NCBI GenBank assembly: GCA_903843125.1
Contig: CAIMOR010000462.1
Location: 1-60,539, forward strand
Source: an uncultured Rhodospirillales bacterium
GTDB lineage: Bacteria; Pseudomonadota; Alphaproteobacteria; Acetobacterales; Acetobacteraceae
DNA length: 60,539 bases
Direction of reading: 5' to 3'
In this document: positions 45,858 to 54,245 of the stretch, in pieces
How positions within the stretch are numbered: the stretch's first letter is position 1
How the letters are laid out: the number at the start of each line of letters is the position of its first letter
Translations under genes and position numbers: made by a program
Notes under the pieces: generated by a model
The model's database searches: none
What the model was told of the DNA's origin: nothing
Seen by the model: only the letters and a program-made list of their open reading frames with translations

Positions 45858-45889
45858 TCGTAAATCCGGCAAACATCCGGAATTTACGA
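45858..45889. repeat. AT-rich inverted repeat upstream of the large sugar-dehydrogenase gene
   Basis: TCGTAAATCCGG and CCGGAATTTACGA pair with a single bulged base around a 7-nt loop. A short TTTT follows (45895-45898), then another small hairpin CCGA-TTTA-TCGG (45900-45911). The surrounding ~170 nt is far less GC-rich than the window, so it may be a terminator, a promoter region or an acquired junction. Confidence 0.5.
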
Positions 45890-45977
45890 TCAAGTTTTCC
45901 CGATTTATCGGAATAGTCGCTTTGCCACCTCTGCGACTCGCGAGATAATTTTCAGCGAAGCAGGGAGCGATCCAGAT

Positions 45978-48900
45978 ATGGCGGTGAACAGTAGTATATT
46001 CGTGGAGAATACCGAACTCTCGGTTGATGAGACGGCAGGTCAGGTAGTTGAGACTGTCGAGCGTACGGGGTCGCTGAGCGGCGACGTTAGCATCACCTAC
46101 AATGTCACCGGGGATACGGCCACCGCTGGGTTGGACTTCAAGGGCGGCTTCGGCACCGTGGTGATGCCGGATGGCGCCAGCGAGGTATCGATCCCGATCC
46201 AGATCTACGACGACACGATCCCCGAGCCGACCGAGACCTTCGCGTTCTCCATCGTCGACGTGTCGAACGGCACGCTCTGGGCGCCACGGACCTCGCGGAT
46301 CAGTATCCTCGACAATGAGACACCGGCCCCGCCGCCGGCGCCGGAGCCGCCGCTGACCTCGAACTACGTGGTCAACCCGGTGACGATCGCGAGCGGGCTG
46401 GACCAGCCGATCCGCATGGTGCCGTCGCCGATCGACGCCAACAAGATGTACGTCGCGGAAAAGTCCGGTGTGATCCTGCTGACCGACATCAACACCGGCC
46501 AGCACAGCACGGTGCTGGATATCAGCAGCATGGTGAACGACTACGGCGACCGCGGCCTGCTCAGCATCGCGCTTCATCCGGACTTCGCCAACAACCCGTA
46601 TATCTACGCCTATGTGGTGGTGGACCCGCCGGATGGGGCCGGGCTGACCGCGAATGCCGGGCCGGATGGCGGCGGCAACCGGTATGCGCAACTGCTGCGG
46701 TTCACGGCCGACGCCGCAACCAACTTCACCACCATCGTGCCGGGCAGCGAGAAGGTGCTGCTGGGCGGCGCCGGGCAGTCGCTGAACGATATCAGCGGCG
46801 GTGGCTGGCTCGACTTCACCGAACCAGGCCAGTCCGGGCAGCCTGCCTCGGACCACGTCATCAACAGCGCCGCGGCCACCCCGCCCGTGGTGGTGAACGG
46901 GATCAAGCAGGACTACCTGAAGGTCGACAGTTCCTCCCATGCCGGGGGCGCGCTGGCGTTCGGGCCGGATGGGGCGCTGTATGTCTCCACCGGGGATGGC
47001 ACCTCCTTCGATTTCGCCGACCCGCGCACGGTGGACGTGCAGTCGCTGGACAGCCTTTCGGGCAAGATCCTGCGGATCGACCCGATGACCGGGCAGGGCC
47101 TGGCGACCAATCCCTTCGTCACCGACGGGCTCTCGCTGGACAGCGATCGGGCCAAGGTCTTCCAGTACGGATTGCGCAACCCCTTCAGCATCACCTTCGA
47201 CCAGGAAGGCAAGCTGATGATCACCGATACCGGCTGGAACAGCTGGGAGGAGCTGAACAACGGCGGGCCCGGGGCGAATTTCGGCTGGCCGTTCTACGAA
47301 GGGCAGGACGGCGGGGTCTCGCGTCCGGCGCCGGGCTACCAGGACACGCCGGCGGCGCAGGCCTTCTACACCGCGGTGGCGAACGGCACGGTTAAGGTGA
47401 TGGCGCCGTTCCGCAGCTTCTCCCACGACAGCGCCGACCCGGGCTTCCAGGTGCAGGCGGTGACCGGCAGCGAGGTCGTCTACAACGGCACGGTCTACCC
47501 GGCCAGCTTCGACAATCAGTGGATCTTCGAGGATTTCGCCGAGGGGCACATCTTCGCGGTCAACGTCGACGACCGCACCCAGGTGCAATACCTGTACAGC
47601 GCGCCCAGCGGCTATGCGCCGGTGGATTTCGTGCAGGCGGCGAATGGCTACATCTACGCGGCCGACATCGCGCTGGGGCAGATCGAGCGGCTCGATATCA
47701 GTGCTGCGCCAGCTGGCGGCAGCGGTGGCGGCTTTCCGCCGGCGACGGTGACGTTGGGCAGCGGCGCGCATGCGCTGGTGCTGAGCATCAGCCAGGACGC
47801 CTACCGAGGCAGCGCGCAATATTCCATCGCGGTGGATGGCGTGGCGGTGGGTGCGACGCAGACCGCCTCGGCGCTGCATGGCAGCGGGCAGGACGACCAG
47901 GTGACCGTGCTCGGCAACTGGGGCGCCGGCAGCCACACCGTGACGGTCACCTTCCTGAATGACGCCTATGGCGGTTCGGCAGCGGCGGACCGCAACCTGT
48001 ATGTCGATGGCATCACCTACGACGGCGCCGCGCTGGCGAATGCGACGGCGGCGTTGATGGGGCCGGTGAGCCAGGGCTTCGGCTTCACCGGCAGCGCGCC
48101 GCAGGTGCCGGCGCCGGCGAACATCTCGCTCGGCAGCGGCGCCCATGCGCTGGTGCTGCAGCTCAGCCAGGACGCCTACCAGGGCGCGGCGCAGTACACC
48201 GTCAGCGTGGATGGCGTGCAGCAGGGTGGCACGCAATCCGCGGTGGCGTTGCATGGCAGCGGCCAGGAGGACACGGTGACGGTGCACGGCGACTGGGGGG
48301 CCGGCACCCACACGGTGACGGTGACCTTCCTGAACGACGCCTATGGCGGCACGCCCGACACCGACCGCAACCTCTACGTGGATGGCGTCAGCTACGACGG
48401 CGCGGCGCTGGCGAATGGCACGGCGGCGCTGCTCTCGGCCGGTGCGCAGGGCTTCGGCTTCAGTGGCGGCAGCGCGGCACCGTCGGCGAGCCTGACGCTG
48501 GGCAGTGGCGCCCATGCGCTGGTCCTGAGCATCAGCCAGGATGCCTGGCAGGGCAGCGCGCAGTACACCGTCAGCGTCGATGGCGTGCAGGTGGGCGGCA
48601 CGCAAACCGCTGCCGCCTTGCACGGCAGCGGCCAGGACGACAGTGTGACGGTCAAGGGTGACTGGGCCGCCGGCGCGCATGTGGTCGCCATCAGCTTCCT
48701 GAACGATGCCTATGGCGGCACGCCGGCGACCGATCGCAACCTGTACGTGGATGGCATCACCGCCGACGGCACGGCGGTTGCGGGTGGCACTGCGGCGCTG
48801 CTCTCGGCGGGAACGCAGCCCTTCGGCTTCAGCATCGCCGGTGGTTCGGGCGGCGGCACGGGCGGCGGGGCGGGGAGCGGCACGGTGATCGGCACCGGTC

Positions 48901-49583
48901 CGCATGCCCTGGCGCTGCGGATCAGCCAGGACGCCTACCAGGGCAATGCGCAGTACACGCTCAGCGTGGACGGCGTGCAGATGGGCGGGACGCAGACGGC
49001 AACGTCGCTGCATGGCTCCGGCAGCAGCGACGTGGTTACGCTGCGGGGTGATTGGGGCGCCGGACCACATGCGCTGACCGTGAACTTCCTGAACGACCTG
49101 TACGACGGCACGCCGAGCACCGACCGCAACCTGTACGTCGACGGCGCCAGCTACGACGGCGTGGCGCTGCCCGGCGCGGCGAAGCCACTGCTTTCGGCCG
49201 GGCCGCAGGCGGTGACGTTCAGCGGCGGCGGCACCAGCACCACGCTTGGCAGCGGGCCGCACAGCCTGGTGCTGCAGCTGAGCCAGGATGCCTGGCAGGG
49301 CAGCGCGCAGTACACGGTGAAGGTGGACAGCACGCAGCTGGGCGGCACGCTGACCGCGGCGGCGTTGCACGGCTTCGGCCAGGAGGACCAGTTGACCCTG
49401 CAGGGCAACTGGGCCACCGGGCCGCATACGGTCACCGTCTCCTTCCTGAACGACGCCTACAACAACAGCCCCGACACCGACCGCAACCTTTATGTCGACG
49501 GCCTCAGCTACGATGGCGTGGCGCAGGCCGGCGGCAGCGCCGCGCTGCTCAGCACCGGGGCGCACGACTTTGCCTTCGCCTGA
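45978..49583 (+). CDS. Calx-beta / glucose-sorbosone dehydrogenase-like protein with five carbohydrate-binding-like repeats
   Basis: This 1201-residue modular protein has a Calx-beta domain (about residues 5-115, with TATAGLDFKG and PEPTETFAFSI) and a Pro-rich linker. A six-bladed-propeller domain follows (about 130-580) of the soluble glucose/sorbosone dehydrogenase type: YGDRGLLSIALHPDFANN, SSHAGGALAFGPDGALYVST and YGLRNPFSITFD plus NSWEELNNGG. Five ~90-residue repeats follow from about residues 592, 716, 839, 970 and 1089, each with QDAY/WxGxAQYT...FLNDxYxG...DRNLYVDG, resembling calcium-dependent carbohydrate-binding modules (CBM60-like). It probably oxidises a sugar with PQQ while held on a glycan. 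There is no N-terminal signal peptide, so export may be by type I secretion. AGGGAG precedes the ATG. Confidence 0.85.
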   Translation: MAVNSSIFVENTELSVDETAGQVVETVERTGSLSGDVSITYNVTGDTATAGLDFKGGFGTVVMPDGASEVSIPIQIYDDTIPEPTETFAFSIVDVSNGTLWAPRTSRISILDNETPAPPPAPEPPLTSNYVVNPVTIASGLDQPIRMVPSPIDANKMYVAEKSGVILLTDINTGQHSTVLDISSMVNDYGDRGLLSIALHPDFANNPYIYAYVVVDPPDGAGLTANAGPDGGGNRYAQLLRFTADAATNFTTIVPGSEKVLLGGAGQSLNDISGGGWLDFTEPGQSGQPASDHVINSAAATPPVVVNGIKQDYLKVDSSSHAGGALAFGPDGALYVSTGDGTSFDFADPRTVDVQSLDSLSGKILRIDPMTGQGLATNPFVTDGLSLDSDRAKVFQYGLRNPFSITFDQEGKLMITDTGWNSWEELNNGGPGANFGWPFYEGQDGGVSRPAPGYQDTPAAQAFYTAVANGTVKVMAPFRSFSHDSADPGFQVQAVTGSEVVYNGTVYPASFDNQWIFEDFAEGHIFAVNVDDRTQVQYLYSAPSGYAPVDFVQAANGYIYAADIALGQIERLDISAAPAGGSGGGFPPATVTLGSGAHALVLSISQDAYRGSAQYSIAVDGVAVGATQTASALHGSGQDDQVTVLGNWGAGSHTVTVTFLNDAYGGSAAADRNLYVDGITYDGAALANATAALMGPVSQGFGFTGSAPQVPAPANISLGSGAHALVLQLSQDAYQGAAQYTVSVDGVQQGGTQSAVALHGSGQEDTVTVHGDWGAGTHTVTVTFLNDAYGGTPDTDRNLYVDGVSYDGAALANGTAALLSAGAQGFGFSGGSAAPSASLTLGSGAHALVLSISQDAWQGSAQYTVSVDGVQVGGTQTAAALHGSGQDDSVTVKGDWAAGAHVVAISFLNDAYGGTPATDRNLYVDGITADGTAVAGGTAALLSAGTQPFGFSIAGGSGGGTGGGAGSGTVIGTGPHALALRISQDAYQGNAQYTLSVDGVQMGGTQTATSLHGSGSSDVVTLRGDWGAGPHALTVNFLNDLYDGTPSTDRNLYVDGASYDGVALPGAAKPLLSAGPQAVTFSGGGTSTTLGSGPHSLVLQLSQDAWQGSAQYTVKVDSTQLGGTLTAAALHGFGQEDQLTLQGNWATGPHTVTVSFLNDAYNNSPDTDRNLYVDGLSYDGVAQAGGSAALLSTGAHDFAFA
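47748..49560 (+). repeat. Five tandem ~360-nt coding repeats
   Basis: Each unit encodes one carbohydrate-binding-like module; units begin near 47748, 48123, 48492, 48885 and 49239. DNA similarity is visible (for example the recurring AACGACGCCTATGGCGGC-type stretch) but codons differ, so this looks like old duplication under protein-level selection. Gly/Ser-rich linkers separate units; the one before unit 4 is the longest. Confidence 0.85.
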
Positions 49584-49717
49584 GCGACGGCCGGAGACGG
49601 GACGCCGCGGCGGCCGCTGCGGATTGCCGCGGTCCGGGCCTGCCACCAGCAACCCCTGATTGCGGCTGCGCGCCGCTGCCGTTACATGCTGGTGCGGCAG
49701 TGGCGAGGATCGGCGGC

Positions 49718-51811
49718 ATGGATGGCAGCGCGGGCCAGGTGGTGACGCCTGCCGGGGGCAGCAGGCAGCGGCGTGCCGGGCAGTGGCTGGCGGCCCTGCT
49801 GCGGCGGCGGCTGGTCAAGGCGCTGATGGTCGCCAACCTGGTGGCACTGGTGCTGTTGCCGGCGCGGGAGGCCGGCTGGCTGCAGGGGCTGGAGCTTTCG
49901 GCTTACGATACGCTGCTGACCGCCACCGCCGGCACCGAGCCGAGCGACCGCGTGGTGCTGGTGGTGACGACGGAAGCGGACATCAACCGCTTCGGCTACC
50001 CGATCCGGGATGCCGACCTGGCGGCGGTGCTGGCGCGGGTTTTTACCGGCGAGCCGAAGGCGGTGGGCGTTGACCTCTACCGCGACCTGCCGATGCCTCC
50101 CGGCAACGCGGCGCTGCAGGCGATCCAGCGGGAGCAGGACAACCTGTACTGGGTGTTCAAGCTGCCGGATGCCGGGAACATCGGCATTCCCGCGCCGCCG
50201 GTGCTGCGCGAGACCGGCCGCGAGGTGCTGGCCGACAACGTCACCGATGCCGGCGGCGTGGTGCGCCGCGCCCTGTTGCTGGCGGCCGACGAGCGCACCG
50301 GGCGCAACTGGCGCACCATGGGCGTGACGCTGGCGGAGCGCTACACCGGGCAGCGGCTGCGGCCGGACGAGGACGACCTGGCGATCGGGCGCGGACGCAT
50401 CCCGCTGATCGACCAGCCTTATGGCCCCTATGCGCGGGTGGACGCCGCCGGCTACCAGATGCTGTTCGATTTCCGCGGCGGCCACCGGCGGTTCCGCGAG
50501 ATCAGCTTCGCCGACATACTGGACAAGCCTGAACTGGCGGAGACGCTGCGCGGGCGTATCGTGCTGGTGGGCACCGCGGCGCTGTCGATCAAGGACAACT
50601 TCGCCACGCCGTTCAGCACCGGCTGGGGCGGTGAGGGACCGCTGATCGGGATTGCGCTGCACGCGCAGATCGCCGACCAGTTGATTCGCCTCGCCGAAGC
50701 CGAGACGCGCAACCCGGTGCCGCTGCCGCGCTGGGTGGACCATGCGGCGATCTGGGCCGCGGCCATGGCTGGGGCGGTGCTGGCCTTCCTGGCCAGCCGC
50801 GTGCTGCTGGTGCTGGCCGGTCTGCTGCTCGGGCTCGGCGTGGTGGGCGGCGCGACGGCGCTGGGGTTTTCCACCGCCGGGCTGCTGCTGCCGGGGGTGC
50901 CGGTGGCGCTGGCCTGGGTGGTCAGCGCCGCCGGCTGCAACTTCATGATGAACGCCGCGGGCGCCAAGGAACGGATGCAACTGCGCCGCAGCTTCGAGAG
51001 CTATCTGGACCCGCGCATCATCAGCCAGATGATGCAGGGCGACACACTGCCGAGCTTCGGCGGCGAACACCGCGAGATCACCGCGATCTTCACCGATATC
51101 GCCGGCTTCACCACCACGGCGGAAACGATGGACGCGGCGACCGTGGCCGGCCTGCTGGGCGAGTATTTCGGCGTGCTGACCGATGCGGTCGTTTCCCATG
51201 GCGGGCTGGTGAACGATTTCATCGGCGATGGGCTGCTGGTGCTGTTCGGCGCGCCGATGCACCAGCCGGACCATGCCGACCGCGCCGTGGCGGCGGCGCT
51301 GGCGATGGATGATGCGGCCCAGGCGTTCAACGCCGATCTCGCGCTGCGCGGGATCAAGTGGGGGCATACGCGGATTGGCGTGCATACCGGCATGGCGCTG
51401 GTGGGCAATATCGGCACCCGCGGCAAGCTGAAGTACGGCGCGCTGGGCGATACGCTGAACACCGCGTCCCGGGTCGAGGGGCTGAACAAATACCTGGGCA
51501 CCCGCGTCGCGGTAACCGGCGAAACCGCGGCGCAATGCCGGCGGCTGGCGTTCCGGCCGATTGGTGACGTGATCGTGAAGGGGCGCAAGAACGCCATGCC
51601 CATGCTGGCGCCGGTGGCCGCCAGCGACCCGCCGGCGCTGCTGGCGGGCTACGCCGCGGCCTATGCTGCGCTGGCCGAGGCGAAACCGGGGGTTGTCGAG
51701 ATGTTTGCCGCGCTGCAGCGGGAATTTCCCGCTGACGCGCTGGTGGCGTTCCATGTTGGGCGGTTGGCGGCGGGCGAAACTGGCGTGCTGGTGGTCATGC
51801 AGGAGAAATGA
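49718..51811 (+). CDS. CHASE2-domain adenylate/guanylate cyclase
   Basis: This 697-residue membrane protein has an N-terminal helix, a CHASE2 sensor in the periplasm (about residues 55-330, with TEPSDRVVLVVTTEADINRF), three transmembrane helices (about 345-415) and a cytosolic class III cyclase. Metal-binding Asp460 (IFTDIAGFTTTAE) and Asp504 (FIGDGLLVLFG) are present; GALGDTLNTASRVEGLNKY is the later catalytic stretch. Nucleotide choice is unproven but cAMP is usual. The start ATG at 49718 has GAGGAT upstream. It is followed by a small exported protein and an MBL-fold hydrolase. Confidence 0.92.
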   Translation: MDGSAGQVVTPAGGSRQRRAGQWLAALLRRRLVKALMVANLVALVLLPAREAGWLQGLELSAYDTLLTATAGTEPSDRVVLVVTTEADINRFGYPIRDADLAAVLARVFTGEPKAVGVDLYRDLPMPPGNAALQAIQREQDNLYWVFKLPDAGNIGIPAPPVLRETGREVLADNVTDAGGVVRRALLLAADERTGRNWRTMGVTLAERYTGQRLRPDEDDLAIGRGRIPLIDQPYGPYARVDAAGYQMLFDFRGGHRRFREISFADILDKPELAETLRGRIVLVGTAALSIKDNFATPFSTGWGGEGPLIGIALHAQIADQLIRLAEAETRNPVPLPRWVDHAAIWAAAMAGAVLAFLASRVLLVLAGLLLGLGVVGGATALGFSTAGLLLPGVPVALAWVVSAAGCNFMMNAAGAKERMQLRRSFESYLDPRIISQMMQGDTLPSFGGEHREITAIFTDIAGFTTTAETMDAATVAGLLGEYFGVLTDAVVSHGGLVNDFIGDGLLVLFGAPMHQPDHADRAVAAALAMDDAAQAFNADLALRGIKWGHTRIGVHTGMALVGNIGTRGKLKYGALGDTLNTASRVEGLNKYLGTRVAVTGETAAQCRRLAFRPIGDVIVKGRKNAMPMLAPVAASDPPALLAGYAAAYAALAEAKPGVVEMFAALQREFPADALVAFHVGRLAAGETGVLVVMQEK

Positions 51812-51853
51812 TACGGTGCCTTCTTCTCAACCCTGACGCAGGGAGTTCGCGCC

Positions 51854-52114
51854 ATGCTGTCCACCCGTCGATTCCTGGCCACCGCCCTGTTCGGCGCTGC
51901 TGGCTTGGTTCCCGCGGTTGCCCGCGCCCAGTCCGATGCCGGCGCTGACGACCTGATGAAGCGCCTGCGCGGCGCGCCCGGCAGCCGGGTGGGCGGGGCG
52001 ACCCGTGGCATCAGGCGTGACCGTCCGGCCGCCGCGGCCATCCCGGCGGCACCGACCGCGAGCCAGCCGGCGGCCGTTGCGCCGACCGGCGTGGCCGGCG
52101 TCTCCGGCGGCTGA
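51854..52114 (+). CDS. Small exported protein of unknown function
   Basis: This 86-residue protein starts MLSTRRFLATALFGAAGLVP and has a predicted signal cleavage near ARA-QS. The mature ~60 residues are Ala/Pro/Arg-rich with VGGATRGIRRDRP; TRGIR-type stretches recall the N-terminal linker of some OmpA-family proteins, so it might be the remnant of one whose C-terminal domain is lost. The stop overlaps the next start (TGATG). AGGGAG precedes the ATG. No function can be given. Confidence 0.65.
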   Translation: MLSTRRFLATALFGAAGLVPAVARAQSDAGADDLMKRLRGAPGSRVGGATRGIRRDRPAAAAIPAAPTASQPAAVAPTGVAGVSGG

Positions 52115-52953
52115 TGCAGGACGGCACCGCGGGGGCGATGCGCCTGCGTTTCTGGGGTGTCCGCGGCAGCTTGCCGTCACCCGGTGCCGGAACCCAGATC
52201 TTCGGAGGCAATACCTGTTGCGTTGAACTCTGCTGCGGCCCGCATCTGCTGATGCTGGACGCCGGCACCGGCGCGCGCGGCCTGGGCGACGCGCTGGTGG
52301 CTGGCGGCGGCCCCGTGAGCGTCGACCTGCTGCTCAGCCACTCCCACCTGGACCACATCGCCGGCCTGCCGTTCTTCGCGCCGATCTACCAGAACGGCAC
52401 CAGGCTGCGGATCTGGGGGGGCCATCTCGGTCGCGGCGGGCTGGAGGCGGCGCTGGACCGCAGCTGGAGCGCGCCGCTGATGCCGGACCTGCGGCGGATG
52501 TTCCGTGCCGAGCTGCGCTTCGAGGAGTTCCGCCAGGGCAGCGTGCTGCAGGTGCAGCCTGGGTTGAGGGTGACCACGGCGGCGTTGCGCCACCCTGGCG
52601 GCTGCACCGGCTACCGGGTGGAGTGGCAGGACAAGGTGGTGGCCTATGCCACCGATACCGAGCACAAGCCGGGCGACCTGGACCCGAACGTGCTGCACCT
52701 GGCGCGGGACGCCGACGTGCTGGTGTATGACGCCAGCTACGAGGAAGCGGAGTTCGCCTCGCACCTCGGCTGGGGCCATTCGACCTGGCAGCACGCCGTG
52801 CGGCTGGCCGAGGTGGCCGGCGTGCGGCGCCTGGTGCTGTTCCACCACGAGCCGGGCCGGGACGACATGGCCCTGGCGAAGATCGAGCAACAGGCAGCGG
52901 CGCGCCGGCCCGGGACGCTGGCGGCGCGCGAAGGGATGATGATCGAGCTGTAG
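52114..52953 (+). CDS. Metallo-beta-lactamase-fold hydrolase
   Basis: This 279-residue protein has LLLSHSHLDHIAGLPFF (HxHxDH zinc motif) and YATDTEHKPGD, and later VLFHHEPGRDD for further metal ligands. RLRFWGVRGSLPSPG is a typical start of the cyclic phosphodiesterase/ribonuclease-Z-like group. An ATG at 52138 would match that start better but loses the TGATG overlap. A role as a cyclic-nucleotide or phosphodiester hydrolase would fit the neighbouring cyclase, but is inference. Confidence 0.85.
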   Translation: MQDGTAGAMRLRFWGVRGSLPSPGAGTQIFGGNTCCVELCCGPHLLMLDAGTGARGLGDALVAGGGPVSVDLLLSHSHLDHIAGLPFFAPIYQNGTRLRIWGGHLGRGGLEAALDRSWSAPLMPDLRRMFRAELRFEEFRQGSVLQVQPGLRVTTAALRHPGGCTGYRVEWQDKVVAYATDTEHKPGDLDPNVLHLARDADVLVYDASYEEAEFASHLGWGHSTWQHAVRLAEVAGVRRLVLFHHEPGRDDMALAKIEQQAAARRPGTLAAREGMMIEL

Positions 52954-53021
52954 CGTGGCCGTCGCGGCGCCGCCGCGCGTTTGGTGCCGGTGGCGCTGCC
53001 GCGCGTTGCGTTACCTGCGGT

Positions 53022-53567
53022 TCAGCCGCGCGCCTCAGCCAGCGTGCGCAGCAGGCGGTCGAAGCGGTCTCCGGCCAGGGAGACGGTGTCGAGCAGCATG
53101 TCGTCCAACTCGTCGGCCTGGGCCTTGTCACCGGCCTGCAGCGTGACCTTGCCGCCACTGGCCTTGCGCTGCTGCGCGGTGCGCAGGCGGTCCGCCAGGA
53201 ACAGCGCGATGGCGCGGTAGAAGCGCATGCCGAAGCCGGCATCCTCGGCGATCTTCTCGTTCAGCGCGTCCTTCGGCACCTCCAGCACCAGGGCCGGACC
53301 TTCGGCCAGCACGGTGGCGGAGGGCGGCGCGCTGTCGACGAAGCTCATCTCGCCCAGCATTTCCCCCTGCTGCAGCAAGGCGACGCGGCCGATGCCGGCG
53401 ACCTCCACGGCCAGGTTGCCCTCGATCAGGATGAACAGGTAGGGGCTGCGCTCGTCCTGGCGGATGATCGCCTCGCCGGGGGCGACGCGGCGCTTGCTGC
53501 CGACGCGGGACAGCCACTGCACGTCCAGGTCGTCCAACTGGGCGAGCATGTAGAGTACCTTGCGCAT
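53022..53567 (-). CDS. Cyclic-nucleotide-binding-fold protein, no DNA-binding domain
   Basis: This 181-residue protein is one cNMP-binding beta-barrel: PGEAIIRQDERSPYLFILIEG, then GEMLGEMSFVDSAPPSATV. The phosphate-binding cassette has PPSATV where a true cAMP binder has an Arg (RxA), so it may not bind cyclic nucleotide. No helix-turn-helix follows; the C-terminal ~60 residues are helical and charged. GAGGGG precedes the ATG, using bases just after the end of the ABC fragment. Such proteins often accompany NHLP-type peptide exporters, which fits the fragments upstream. Confidence 0.82.
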   Translation of the reverse strand: MRKVLYMLAQLDDLDVQWLSRVGSKRRVAPGEAIIRQDERSPYLFILIEGNLAVEVAGIGRVALLQQGEMLGEMSFVDSAPPSATVLAEGPALVLEVPKDALNEKIAEDAGFGMRFYRAIALFLADRLRTAQQRKASGGKVTLQAGDKAQADELDDMLLDTVSLAGDRFDRLLRTLAEARG

Positions 53568-53577
53568 GGATGTCCCC

Positions 53578-53733
53578 TCAGGCCATTCGGCGGCGGGCCA
53601 GGTTCTGGAACAGGCCCGGCCTTTTGGATAATTCGCTGACGCTGCCTTCCTGCACGAGGCGGCCTCGGTCAAGCACCAGCACGCGGTCGACGCGTTTGAT
53701 GGTGGAGAGCCGATGGGCGATGATGACCGCAAC
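53578..53733 (-). pseudogene. C-terminal fragment of a peptide-exporter ABC ATPase
   Basis: In one frame the minus strand encodes 51 residues and a stop: VAVIIAHRLSTIKRVDRVLV then LDRGRLVQEGS and RPGLFQNLARRRMA. This is the H-loop and extreme C-terminus of an ABC exporter ATPase; the Walker A, Walker B, signature and membrane domain are absent. It is out of frame with the HlyD fragment by one base at a run of four G (53733-53736). Five G would fuse the two. It is therefore a decayed remnant, not a working transporter. Confidence 0.85.
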
Positions 53734-54125
53734 CCCTCACGGCCGCGCAACTGCACCATCAGGCGGGCCAGGCGCTCTCGGGTCAGCGTGATGACCTTGC
53801 CATGGGCGCGGCGGCGCCCCTCGGTATTGGTGGCCATCGCGCTGTCCTGCTCGGCGATGTCGGCCATGCGGCGCGCGAGCTCGGCGCGCCGTTCCTCGGC
53901 CGCGGCCTCGGCGTTCTTCAGCTTCAGCTCGGCCTCGTCCTGGGTCAGGATGGATCCGAAGAAGCCCCCGGCCAGGAAGGCGGCCAGCACGATGCCGAGG
54001 CCGAGGGCGACCAGCCAGCCCTGCACGTTGGCGACGGTGACGAACTCGTCGAGTTGCTCCGGTGAAGCCAGCTTGTCGAGCGCGGTCGGGCGGTAGAGGC
54101 CGGGGGCCTCGGCGGGGGCGCTCAT
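53734..54125 (-). pseudogene. N-terminal fragment of an NHLM/NHLP-type HlyD secretion protein
   Basis: About 130 residues: GLYRPTALDKLASPEQLDEF is the recalled signature start of the NHLM bacteriocin-system membrane-fusion protein, then a transmembrane helix (GWLVALGLGIVLAAFLAGGF). After FFGSI the usual barrel and lipoyl region is missing and the sequence runs straight into coiled-coil (DEAELKLKNAEAAAEERRAE). It then merges with an ABC-like end. So there is at least one internal deletion and one C-terminal deletion. The frame runs on past the break into nonsense. It may still make a short membrane protein. Confidence 0.8.
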
Positions 54126-54199
54126 GCAGGGGCGCCCGGCATGCTGGAGCACCGCGCACCCTGTCGGGCGCATTTCGTGCCCTATAACTGATTGAAATC

Positions 54200-54245
54200 A
54201 GAGCAATATCCGTTCTGATAATTCCACCGGAACGGGTATTGCTCT
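54200..54245. repeat. Long imperfect palindrome (possible small mobile or REP-like element)
   Basis: Two 16-nt arms, 54200-54215 and 54230-54245, pair at 15 of 16 positions around a 14-nt AT-rich loop. A second small palindrome, CTGATT-GA-AATCAG (54188-54201), abuts it. The outer arm contains the first two bases of the ATP-grasp stop codon. It could terminate transcription from the ATP-grasp gene, or be a dispersed intergenic repeat that marks where the exporter was lost. Confidence 0.75.

Noticed and set aside
47748-49560. Tandem DNA repeats considered as a CRISPR-like or satellite array.
   Set aside because: The unit is ~360 nt, in frame, and encodes a recognisable module, with no short spacers.
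45678-49652. A 1324-codon minus-strand open frame with repeat-like sequence.
   Set aside because: It mirrors the repeats of the Calx-beta/dehydrogenase gene on the plus strand, whose translation shows real domains.
53578-54125. A single functional 383-residue protein made of HlyD start, middle and cNMP domain.
   Set aside because: The continuous frame reads the ABC end out of frame as low-complexity nonsense, and the cNMP-fold part has its own start and ribosome-binding site at 53567.
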